This document shows positions 34,577 through 44,545 of a stretch of 64,000 bases of DNA, piece by piece. Both the position numbers and the translations under genes were made by a program. The DNA is taken from contig NC_079490.1 in the NCBI RefSeq assembly GCF_020520425.1, forward strand, positions 49,392,517-49,456,516, given 5' to 3'. The notes under the pieces were generated by a model, which was not told the DNA's origin, did not search any database, and saw only the letters and a list, made by a program, of their open reading frames with translations. How positions within the stretch are numbered: the first letter of the stretch is position 1; the number at the start of each line of letters is the position of its first letter. The stretch is from Spinacia oleracea. Lineage: Eukaryota > Streptophyta > Magnoliopsida > Caryophyllales > Amaranthaceae.

Positions 34577-36670
34577 TGTAGGGGGTGTTTTTTTGGTTCG
34601 CATCGCAAGTATGCTCTTTCCCTACAAGGGGCGGTTTTTTAGAAAACCATTGTAATTTTGTACCTCGAAGGAGCCGCCACCAAACATTATTTAAAGTCTC
34701 GTTTGGAAACACCGCAAGTGACTCTATTTTGGATAAGGCTTTGAATCCTCGAAACGGATGGGTGAGATCCGGGCACGGGAACGAGATGCTTATTCCGCGA
34801 GCTTTAGAAATTATTCGAGTACGTGACATAGCATTTTCGAAAATATACCCTAGATTAGACTATGTGGGTTTGAATTTTAGAGCAAATAGAATCTCTAATT
34901 GTATGGTGGTCACTTTGCTTTAAAGGTAATTTAATGGAACCTAAGATCGGTTTGTCCAAGAAATTATCTTTGTTAAGCGTGATGTAACCTTGCATTTTGT
35001 TGTATTTAGCATGTATGGTGATGAAAGCAATAAAGCAAATAAAGCAACATCACAATTGTAAATGAGTGCGGAATTAGTAAATACAAGACCCCCTAGAAAC
35101 GGACTAGGGAGTAGGTCCACATTGCCTAGAAGGACTAGGCAAGTAAAGATGCGGAATTGAAAGTGCGATATTGAAATTGCGGAATTGAAAGTGCGATATT
35201 GAAATTGCGGTATTGAAAGGTGCATAATTGAAATTGCAATATTGAAAGGTGCATAATTGAAATTGCGATATTGAAATTTGTACTTGGGCACATGAGATTC
35301 GAACGCCAAGAGGCTCCTTAAAAATAAGTGCGCCCGACACGAATTCAAAGCCAAAAATCTCAACTTGGGAGAAGTTGCTCATCCCAAAGTATCCTAGATT
35401 TTGCATATAGAACTTGAACTTGAAAGTTTGAATCTTGAAATATTGAACTTGAACTTGAAATATTGAACTTGTACTTGAAATATTGAAACTTAAGAGACTT
35501 GAATCTCAAAGATCGAGCTTTTTAATGTTGAAAAGGTTAGATCTTTGATGTGCTCTTATTTTGAAAGGATCCTAGTTTAGGGAAGTAGTCATGAGCAACC
35601 CTAAACATTGTGGGATCTTGAAATTTGAAAACTTGAACTTGTATATTGAAAATGGAGTTTTGAATCTCAAAATATTAAACCTTTAGAAGCTAAAAAGGTG
35701 TCATCTTTGATTACTCCATACTTGAAAGTGATTCTAGTTCAAAGAAGTGATTGAAAACAACTTTGAACATCCTTGAATCTTGAAAGTTTGCATTTTTGTA
35801 TTTTGAAAAGTTTGGATTTTGAAAAGATGTATGATTGTTGCAAGTGACATCTTTAGTAGTAAAAATGCCAACTTGCTAATCATTTTTGAAATAGGAAAAT
35901 CAAAGAAACATGATTGAATATTGTGGGATTCGGAATTACCTATTTAGGTTTAGGCAAGAATTCCTTTTAGAGCTCCCAATTGCTTAGAACTTGAAGTTTG
36001 TATGTGTTTTTGAAGGATTTTTGGACTTGAATTTGAGGCCTAATTTTTGTATTACGACGTTGTATATTGAAGCTGCCTCCCTAAATGCTGAAAATTAGGG
36101 GGTTATAGGAAAAATGGGTGGAAATTGCCAGACATTGCCAGCGCAGCACGCCAAACCAGCGTTGGGCGCTGGTGACGTGGCACGCGTGCTGCCAAAATCA
36201 AGGATGCGGGCTCCGTCCTTGATTTGTCTTGTATTGATGTACCTTCGTACGAATAATACGATGCTTGTCACATAGTGATTTCTTAGAGGTTAAGACTTGA
36301 TTTTGCGTAAAAAAACAAGTCGTTTCGAGTTTTGAATTCCGGTTGTACGGGACGGGGCCGGCTTGCTCGGTTTTGTGGGTCGGAGCCTGAATTTGACTTG
36401 CCTTATATGATTTTGAGTGGAAAAGGATTAGTAAAACCAATGGAATGGTCTACTAGATGAGATTGTACTTCGATTTTGAAATTGGTTTTTTAGAATTGTA
36501 TTTTGAACCGAGTTCCGGGAGGGGAACGGCCTCGGGGATTGGATTTTGGATCTTGTATTTTGGAGATGTTCTTAGCAATTGGGATTTCCGCACGGAGTTT
36601 CTCCAACCGCCCAGTAAGGATAATGGTATCATCATCATTCCAGAGGGGAGACACAAGTTAGGTGTCTACA
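34577..36670 (-). mobile_element. 3' LTR of element A
   Basis: The LTR is 2094 bp, from TGTAGGGGGTG to GGTGTCTACA on the plus strand. It is closely similar to the solo LTR at 18344. In the promoter region the sequence is TAGGGGGTTATAGG, where the solo LTR has GGGGGTATTTATAGG, so the minus-strand TATA box lost four bases. It contains a GGAGCCGCCACCA block near its left end and 'gatattgaaatt' runs at 35160-35275. Confidence 0.9.
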
Positions 36671-36684
36671 GAAGCCCCCACTTT
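36671..36684 (-). other. Polypurine tract of element A
   Basis: On the minus strand AAAGTGGGGGCTTC abuts the LTR start TGTAGACACC. The next plus-strand bases (CTTTGACTGAG, then GCGCAAGTCAAAGTA near 36707) recur at 41020-41063. Confidence 0.85.
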
Positions 36685-37285
36685 GACTGAGCGTTCGGTT
36701 AGGAAAGCGCAAGTCAAAGTATTTCGAAAGGGACGGAGAATGATCAAGATGTTCTGCAATCAAGACCATTCTTTGTACGCCGGTACCTGCACAAAGCAGG
36801 CGTTAGAAAAAAGGATAGAGTCTACCTCTGTTCGGATGTGACGACTCCGGTTTGTACTTGTACTGTTCTTCCGCCATCGGGTTGGACGGAGCTTAGCATC
36901 GAAAATTTTGAATCTTGAATTTTGAATCTTGAATTTTGAATTTTTGAATTTTGAATTTTTGAATTTTGAATACCCGGAGTTGATCCGTTGGGGATGTGCT
37001 TGGCTGGGGATAAGAGCTTTTTACTGGCCCTTAAGATTTTGAAATTTCGGCTGACTTTCCTGGAGCTTGGGTCCGTTGGGAGTCGAATGCCTGAGTCGTT
37101 GTATTTTTCGGACTTTGTATTCTTGAAATATTCATCTGTTTGTACTTGGAGACACGGGTGTATACCCGTATTTTCGAAAGATGCCCTGATGCGACACTTG
37201 ATGCTTGGTGCGGAAGACCGTAGCAGTAAAGGACGTGCAATCAGCAAGGGAGACCGCGCGCGGCAGATTCTGCGCATGCAGCAGG

Positions 37286-37334
37286 CTGCGCCCAGCGCGG
37301 GCCTCGGCGTCTGGCGCGGGGTCGAGCTATAAAA
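37286..37334 (+). promoter_or_regulatory. Promoter of additional gene 1: GC palindrome plus TATA box
   Basis: A GC-rich box (TGCGCCCAGCGCGGGC, then GGCGTCTGGCGCGGG) ends at 37320, and TATAAAAT starts at 37328. A pyrimidine-rich leader and a GTAAGT splice donor (37441) follow, so transcription should start near 37360. The box matches the boxes upstream of the LTR TATA boxes. Confidence 0.65.
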
Positions 37335-37351
37335 TCTCCCCTTGCCGTGCC

Positions 37352-40300
37352 ATTTTGAGGCACATTCTCTTGACATTTTTTTCTCTTTCTCTCAAAGGTC
37401 GATTAAGCTCTTCCCTTGGTCTTGTTCTTGCCTTGTCCATGTAAGTATTTCATGTTTTTGCTTATGAAATAACTTTAGGATTGCATGTAGCTTTGGTTTT
37501 CTCGTACTTTGAAATACTTGTTAATATGATGCTTGCATGATAGTAGGCTTCTTGAATCTTTGTAGAAAATTGTTTGATAGCCACTCGAACTTGAACTGTT
37601 GGAACTTGTAGATTCGAATTTTTTGAAAATTTTCTTGAATGTTGTACCTGGTGTTTGTAGATAGTAGTCTCACTGGCGACCTTGCGGGGTCTCAAGAGTG
37701 CATAGGCTAGGCTGCCTGGATGTTGTTTGTAGAGTTTTAGAAAGGCCGGCTTTGGCATGGGTAGCCTAGGCATTGGTGTTGAACTTGTATACCTGCTTCG
37801 GCGTGGATAGCCTAGGCGTTGGTGTAGGACTTGTATACCTGCTTCGGTGTTGATAGCCTAGGCGTTGGTGTAGAACTTGTATACCTGCTTCGGCGTGGAT
37901 AGCCTAGGCGTTGGTGTAGAGCTTGTATACCTGCTTCGGCGTGGATAACCTAGGCGTTTACGTAGAATTTGAATTTTGAACTAGAGGTCCCAGGCTGGAT
38001 TAGTACTGCCGCTGGGGATTTTTTTTGAATTTTTTACTTTGTACAGGCTAGTATAGGATAGCCTCTGAATTTTGATTTTTGTACGGGCTAGTATAGGATA
38101 GCCCCCAGTTTAGAAATTTGACACTTTGTACTCTGCTTGATTTTAGTATGCCTCGTCATACTGGAGGAAGCTCGCCGAATCTTTGGTGGTTCGAGCTGCT
38201 GAGGAGGATGCTTCAGATGATGAAGCGACTGCGATAAATGCGCCGGGTGGGGGTATGATTCCCCGGAGAGCACCCACTTTTGTTGGTACTGCCTGGAGTC
38301 CTTCTGATCTGGTGTTTCGACCGGAGTTTCACTTGTCTCAGCGGCCTCACGCTGGCTTGGTGAGTCTTGTACTATGCTTTGAATTTGTATTTTGTACTTG
38401 TATAGGTTTCGAGCTGATTCGTTCATCTGCAGGATGATGGAGAGCCGTTTCGCACCTTCTGGTCCTTGGCGGAGCTTCAGAAGGCTTTTGCAGCCATTCG
38501 TGCTGATGAGGAGGCCATGGAGATCTGGTTACAGACGGGCCTGGTTGACTTCTAGCGTGCCATGGGAGGGACTTCGAAGAGAACGGGGATCAAACCCCGG
38601 CTATGGGCTTTGCTAGAGCGGTGGTGGGATACCACCAACACTTTCCATATGGCATGGGGGGAGATCACCATCACCCCTTTTGAGTTTGCTATGATTACGG
38701 GTCTTCCTTTTTCTGAGAGGAATTTGATCTTTGATTCGGAGCTGACGTGGCGCTCGGCCGCTGCCAGGGCCTTGCTCGGCCCTGTTGTTGACTTGTCAGA
38801 GGACGACACCCATGCTTCCGTGACGGTGATTGTAGATGTTATCCGTGGTGCGGGTGTGTCTGCAGAGCAGAGGGTTAGGTTGTTCCTCTTGGCTCTGGTG
38901 AGTAGGGTTGCAGCCTCGAGCAGGAACAGTCGGGTGCACATTAGCTTCTTGTCAGCTTTGCAGGACTTGAGGGCTGTTTCGAGCTATAACTGGGGTGGTT
39001 TGGCCTATAGCCACCTCTTGTAAGAGATGAAGTGGGTCTCTCGGACTGCGCCGGAGAGTGAGTCGAGCATTGCTGCTCTGTGGAGTGTGCTGGAGGTATT
39101 GAAGACTCCTTGTACTTTGTGCCTTGTACTTGTATGTTTGAATTTGAACTTGACTGATGTTTTGCTTGCTTTTGAAAGATTTGGATATATGAGCACTTTC
39201 CGACTTTGGCGCCGGATCGTACTGGAGATGCGGCTTACCCGTATGCTGCCTCTTGGATAGGAGCGGTGCGCAGGAGGGTGCCTCTGGAGGCCTCCCGCAG
39301 AGCTTGGAGAGTTCTACCTGCTGATGAGGTAATCTTTTTGTACTGTTTACTCTCTTGTATTTGTATTTGTATAGTTGCCTGAGTTGTCTGCTTTGCAGGT
39401 GGTGTGGCGTCCTTTTGCCAACGCGTCTGTACCTGCCTCGGCTGCTCGCGGCCACTTCTTGTCTGGACGGCGGGTTTTGCTCCCAGGGGTGTACCGCCAT
39501 ATGTCGTATTTGGGGGAGCGAGTGTCCCTTCAGCACCATTCGGGGAACAGGTTTGTCCCCAAGGACCCACCGGAGTCCATGCTGGCGCCGGATGAAGATC
39601 TTGCCCGGCTCTATGTGAATGTCAGGGGCGATGTTGTTTGCTGTTCTTGGAGGGACTTTGTACAAAGGAAGGGTAGCTATGACGACTTCCTGAGGAGGTT
39701 GGCTCCACCAGTACGCTTCGTACTGCAGGTGAGCTTTTGAACTTTGTATCTTGTATTCTTGTATTCTTGTATGATTGGATGATTGTATGATTGTATGCAG
39801 GAGGAGGAGGTTGATCCTCAGGACATTCCTCATGCTGATAGGATCCTCCGCTATGAGAACTCGGACGAGGAACAGGTGGAGGTGATCATTCCTGTAGCTT
39901 CTCCTCCGCACCGGATAGCGTATGATGCTGTACCTGAGCATTATGCCGCTGTAAGTACTGTTGCATTTTCTTGAAACTGATTGTAATCTTGTATTCGGTA
40001 ATTGATCTTGAATTTTGTATGCAGGCGCCTCGGGTGAGAGTACGTCGTTGGATGCTCTTGATTGATTCCTGGAAGAGGCATTGTGCCAAGCTGACCCGGA
40101 ACTTTCTGGCCGGGATAGAGAGGTGCATTTCTTGATTTTGAAATTTGTATTCCGGAAACTCGAACTTCGATGTTGATTCTTGAAATTTGTATTTTGTATA
40201 GGAGCGCCGTTGAGATCGCAGAGGATCCGTTGACAGGGAGCCCCAGGGAGAGACTTTCTCGAGGCAGGAGGGACCGAGCTTGGACCTAGGACAGGGGTCC

Positions 40301-40729
40301 GGTGCTGGAGCTCATCAGAGGCATTCGGATGCTGACCAGAGAGCTGCCTCTTTTGTACATGTTGATCCTACCTGGCATTCGTTTGGAGGTGCAAGCAGTT
40401 CGAGGCCCTTTGTTCCTCCTCCCGCTTACTACTTCAGAGGGAGTGGTCCTCAGCCTTGTGGTGCAGATTCATGGGCTTACTATGCGGAGATGGAGAGGAT
40501 GCGTCAGGCTCAGATGTTTGCGCCGTACCAGTACATGGCGATGCCGCCGCCTTATCAGTATCCCTCTCCTCAACAGGGAGTTCATCCCTCTCCTGGCACT
40601 CTTCGTATCTCGGAGCAGGATCCTAGTACCCCTGGAACAGAGCTGGATCGGGATCTGGAGCGCCTTAGGAGGCGAAACAGGGACAAGGAGCCTGTTGTGG
40701 ACGTCACAGCTGATGATGACTCAGACTGA
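37352..40729 (+). pseudogene. Additional gene 1 of element A: plant mobile domain (PMD) protein
   Basis: A leader exon (to 37440) and a leader intron are followed by coding exons 38148-38359, 38433-39095, 39179-39328, 39399-39728, 39801-39950, 40025-40122 and 40202-40729, all with GT/AG borders. The protein shows PMD (aminotransferase-like) hallmarks: LWALLERWWDTTNTFHMAWG, then EITITPFEFAMITGLPF, and WIYEHFP. The tail is Pro/Tyr/Gln-rich and ends VDVTADDDSD. PMD proteins are carried by plant transposons and retroelements; their biochemical role is unsettled. Damage: frame change near 38180, TAG at 38553-38555, TAA at 39021-39023, frame change near 40275. The 329-residue ORF on the other strand (38952-39941) is a shadow. 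Confidence 0.8.
37770..37966 (+). repeat. 46-bp minisatellite in the leader intron
   Basis: The landmark TTGTATACCTGCTTCGG recurs at 37785, 37831, 37877 and 37923, exactly 46 bp apart; a partial copy precedes. Each unit also contains GATAGCCTAGGCGTTGGTG. Confidence 0.9.
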
Positions 40730-41011
40730 CCCTGCATGGTAGCGAGTTCCAGCTTGCCTGGGTTGATTTTTGTATAGGCTTGATTGTATTTGTACGAATT
40801 TGTATGGTTTGGAACTTGAATTTTGTATGGTTGTATGGCTTTAAACTTGAATTGGTTTGGAATTTTTTTGAAGTTTTGGCTTTTGTATGTTTGAATGTTT
40901 GAACTTATATGCGTTGTGTGTGCCTTGAAATTTGTAGCTATATGCATGCATGATAATTTTGTAAAAAAATTGAAAAAATTTGCCCATTTTTTCGGGTGTA
41001 TATACCCACTA

Positions 41012-41063
41012 TAAGCCCCCACTTTGACTGAGGTTTTTTGGTGAGGAAAAGCGCAAGTCAAAG
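41012..41063 (-). other. Second polypurine-like tract inside element A
   Basis: Minus-strand AAAGTGGGGGCTTA at 41025-41012, then plus-strand CTTTGACTGAGG and GCGCAAGTCAAAGTA, repeat the context of the true polypurine tract at 36671. There is no LTR beside it; the left neighbour is GGGTGTATATACCCACTA, a small palindrome. It separates additional genes 1 and 2. Confidence 0.7.
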
Positions 41064-41307
41064 TATATTCAACTTTTGCTATGCATATGCAGACTCGACT
41101 TAGGACGCCGATCTAGGACTAGAATGCTTGAAATTTGAATAAATTGACCCGAAATCTGCCCGAAGCTTTGATCCGGACTGCTTGAATTTGCGCGGCTTGC
41201 GGCTTTGAAATCTTGAATAATGAGGTTTGTACTTTGCTATCCGAAACACTAAAGAGTGTGTACTCGGAGTCATAAAAGAAGATGGTGGCCTCGTCCTTCG
41301 CTGTAGG

Positions 41308-41367
41308 CCCCTGCGCCTAGCGCCTGGCGCCAGTGTGCTGTCGTGCAAGCCGACTCTTGTATAAATA
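41308..41367 (+). promoter_or_regulatory. Promoter of additional gene 2: GC box plus TATA box
   Basis: The GC box (TGCGCCTAGCGCCTGGCGCC) ends at 41332 and TATAAATA is at 41360-41367, 85 bp before the first ATG. Confidence 0.6.
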
Positions 41368-41451
41368 GGGAGTATTTCGGATCATTTCTTGCATCAATCC
41401 ATCCCTGCTCTTCCTTGTATACTTTTTCCGCACGAAATAGAACAGAGAACA

Positions 41452-42813
41452 TGGCTATGTCCTTTGAAAATGCCTTGAACTCGTGGCTTGGTTCGCTAGG
41501 CGAATTGGAGAAAAGGGAGCTTGATGGCATGCATCTTGGGGTGCTCGCCTTCTGGATGTGCACTTCATTATTGCTGCTTTGGAGGCTTGGGATCCGAATC
41601 ATCATGTCTTCCGCTTTGGGACTAATGAGGTATGTCCCCTCCCTGAAGAGTTTAGCGCCATATTGAGGTGGCCCATTATGCCGGAGCCATGCATGCCCAA
41701 TATTAAAGAACACTTTTTCTTGGGTTTTGAAAGATATTTGGGCTTGAAGCCCCCACTTTTGAGTGCTGTTGTATATGGCAGAGGGGTGGATTTGTCCCTT
41801 CTTGTCACCTGCTTTGCTGGGCTTGATGTTCCCAAAGTTTTCCGCTTGAGGGCCTTGAGTTTTTGTATCTTTGCTCGCTTCCTCTTTTCGAAGCAGGGGT
41901 TTGGCAATGGTGATGCCTCCCTAATAGAAATTGTAGAGCAGTTTTCTAATGGTCGGGACCCAATGCCGCTTGTGATTGGCGAAACATTGTTGGGCCTTGA
42001 CTTGCTGAAGTCGGACCCCTCTTCTTTGCCATCGGGAAGTCCGGTGTTACTCCAAGTAAGGATCTGGAGTCTTCTTGTATTTTGAATTTCTACTTGTATT
42101 TGAATTTTGAATGTTGAATTTTGAAATGCGTTTCTTGTATACTCCCCAAGGTTTGGCTTATGGAGAGGCTCATGCTGGTGGCACCACCGGAGAACATGGA
42201 GAGCTATAATAGAAAAGGGTTCACCGTGTGACCCATGATGTATGGCTGGCTTTCATTGGACGAGTGGCGAAGCGCACTCTCTGGAATTGAATCTTGTATA
42301 ATGTGGGTAGTTCCTTGGTGGGGAATTGCTGCCATGAGACATGCCCCTGATTCTACTGCTTTGAGGGTGCCAAGCCTCACAATGCTGGTCTTCTACTCGC
42401 CTGCTCGAGTGATGAGACAGTATGGCTTGAAACAGGAGATCCCGGACTGTGCTGAAGTGAACCCGAAACCTGTTACGCTGAATGCCAATCGACTTGAAGT
42501 TTGGAGGCGGTATTGGGTCGCCAAACCATTCCTGAGTATCCGGTTCCCACCTGAGTCAGTTACTCTGTCTGCAGGATACATTGTATGGATGAGAGGCCTA
42601 AGCCAGAGGGACATTTCTTTCTCCGGACCAGCTAGAGTCCGAGGTTCTAGAGCTAGACGTCCTGCATCAACTGACTATGAGGAAGGTGACGGGAGTGTGG
42701 CCCATCCGGTGCTTGATCGTTCGGAGTCCAAAGGAGGTTCGTCGTCCTCCCGTCTTGGAAGGCTAGCAAGTTCTTTATCCCGCCGCTTGGGCAAGGGGAA
42801 GATTGATGATTGA
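41452..42813 (+). pseudogene. Additional gene 2 of element A (DUF7745-like), broken
   Basis: Exon 1 (41452-42055) begins MAMSFENALNSWLGSLGELE; near 41557 the frame shifts and continues FIIAALEAWDPNHHVFRFG, then NEVCPLPEEFSAIL. The donor GTAAGG is at 42056. Exon 2 starts near 42151 with VWLMERLML, has a TGA at 42230-42232, and goes on MMYGWLSLDEWRSALSGIES, then SPARVMRQYGLKQEIPD to a basic Ser/Arg tail. It is homologous to 50354-52110 in element B over both exons with the same intron site. I think this is the DUF7745 family found in many plant retroelement annotations; no activity is known to me. It is transcribed toward integrase, tail to tail. Confidence 0.75.
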
Positions 42814-43314
42814 ATGTGGGGGGAGCCAGGGGATAATACTCAAGGTGCCAAGACTCGAGAGCATAGTCGCCCGACCCTAGATCTTTGTAGGCTAAATGTG
42901 TTTGAAATTGTATTGGAAGGAATTGTGTTTAGAATGTGTTTGGAAGATGTGTTTAGAAAATGTGTTTAGGAAGTGAAAAGGCTTTTGAACTTTGCTTCAC
43001 TTGATCCTGACTTCGTATTTGAATTAGCTTTGAAGGCCTTAGAGCCAAATAAAGAGTTATTGTGTTAAATTCCGCTTGAACATGCTTTGCTTTGAATTGG
43101 CACATTTGGAATAAAGACAACAACAACTGAGTTTTGAAATTTGATTTGATTTTTAGGGTGCCCTTAATTAAGGAAATTTTGAATTTTTTTTGGTATTAAA
43201 GTGGTCGGGCCTCGAAATGAGGTTGCCTACGTGTCCCGTTAGGGAATCAAGCCGGACGTAGTTCTGACTACCTTACAGGACTTTGAATTGGATTCTTGAA
43301 TTTGAACATGGAAC
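42814..43314. other. Convergent spacer between additional gene 2 and integrase
   Basis: No gene. It should hold the 3' end signals of two converging transcripts. The block 'gttgcctacgtgtcc' to 'cgtagttctgacta' at 43222-43273 has a counterpart in element B at 52343-52395, so it is conserved between elements. Confidence 0.5.
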
Positions 43315-44545
43315 TTAGACATAGAACTTCTTGAGTTGATTGAGCTTGGTCAGAGATCTGAATTCTGTTCCATCGACGTCTGTTAGTTCGACTGCTTCCC
43401 CGGAGAGGATCTTCTTGACAATGTATGGGCCTGGCCAGTTGGGTTTGAATTTTCCCCTTGGGTCCATGGTGCTTTTGCGAAGGGCTTTCAGGACAAGCTC
43501 GCCTTCTTTGATGCTTCGGGTTCTGACCCTTTTGTTGAAATGTCTGGCCACTCGGCGCTGATAGACTTGTACATGGTGAGCGGCTTGAAGCCGACGCTCA
43601 TCGAGCATGACTAGCTCGTCATATCTTGCTTGTACCCATGCAGCTTCTGGGATTTTTCTTTCGAGGACTATCCTTAGAGAAGGTATCTCCAACTTGATAG
43701 GTTGTACTGCTTCCATTCCATAGACCAATGAAAATGGAGTTGCACCAGTTAGTTCGATACCCCCACAATGCGAAATGCAGCTTCTGGGGCCAATCCTTGT
43801 AATTGGTAGTCATTTTCATGATGATGGTCTTGACATTCTTGTTGGCTGCTTCGACTGCCCCATTGGTTTGTGGGCGATAAGGCGAAGAGCGATGATGTTG
43901 AATCTTGTACTCGGTGAATAGATCTTCACACTCTCCTTGAAAATGGGTTCCCTGGTCACTAATGAACTCGTGAGGAACGCCGTATCTGCATATGATGTTT
44001 TCTTGTATGAACTGGGCCACTTGCTTGGAACCCAACACTTTGAATGATCTGGCCTCGACCCATTTGGTGAAGTAGTCGATAGCAACCAGTATGAACTCAT
44101 GACCCCCGGTGCCCATTGGAGTGAGTTTGCCAATGACGTCGATACCCTAGGCTGAGAATGGCCACGGTGATGATTGAGAGTATAGCAATGATGAAGGAAT
44201 GTACTTTAGATTCGCACACTTTTGGCAGGTAGGACATTTCTTGACAAAAAAGTAGCAATCCCGTTCGAGGGTAGTCCAGTAGTATCGAGCCCTGATGATC
44301 TTGAGGGCTAGCATCTTCCCGTTCATGTGGGTGCCACAGACTCCAGCATGTATGTTGTCCATGACTCTTTGAGCTTCGTGCTTGTCAACACATCGGAGTT
44401 TAGGACCGCCAAGGGACCTCTTGTATAGAATGCCGCCTTCTATGATGAAGTTGGCTGATTGTAGTCGCAGAGCCCTTTGATTCTTGCTTGAAAGTGCGGT
44501 GGATACTCTGAATTTTGTAGATACCTTTGAATGTGTGTAAACCAA
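43315..44545 (-). pseudogene. Integrase of element A, broken in two places
   Basis: Integrase inserts the element's DNA into the host genome. The order on the minus strand is an HHCC zinc module (HAGVCGTH, then CPTCQ), a core with the D,D,E residues (GIDVIG, ISDQGTHF, NGAVEAAN) and a C-terminal part (PNWPGPYIVKKILSGEAVEL). Damage: a TAG at 44149-44147 just before GIDVIG, and a frame change near 43760 after HFALWGYRT, where bases also appear to be missing before MVYGMEAVQ. The 5' end overlaps the end of the RT frame in another frame. Confidence 0.85.

Noticed and set aside
38952..39941. 329-residue ORF on the minus strand
   Set aside because: It lies opposite the exons and introns of the plant mobile domain gene, has no domain, and its composition mirrors the other strand.
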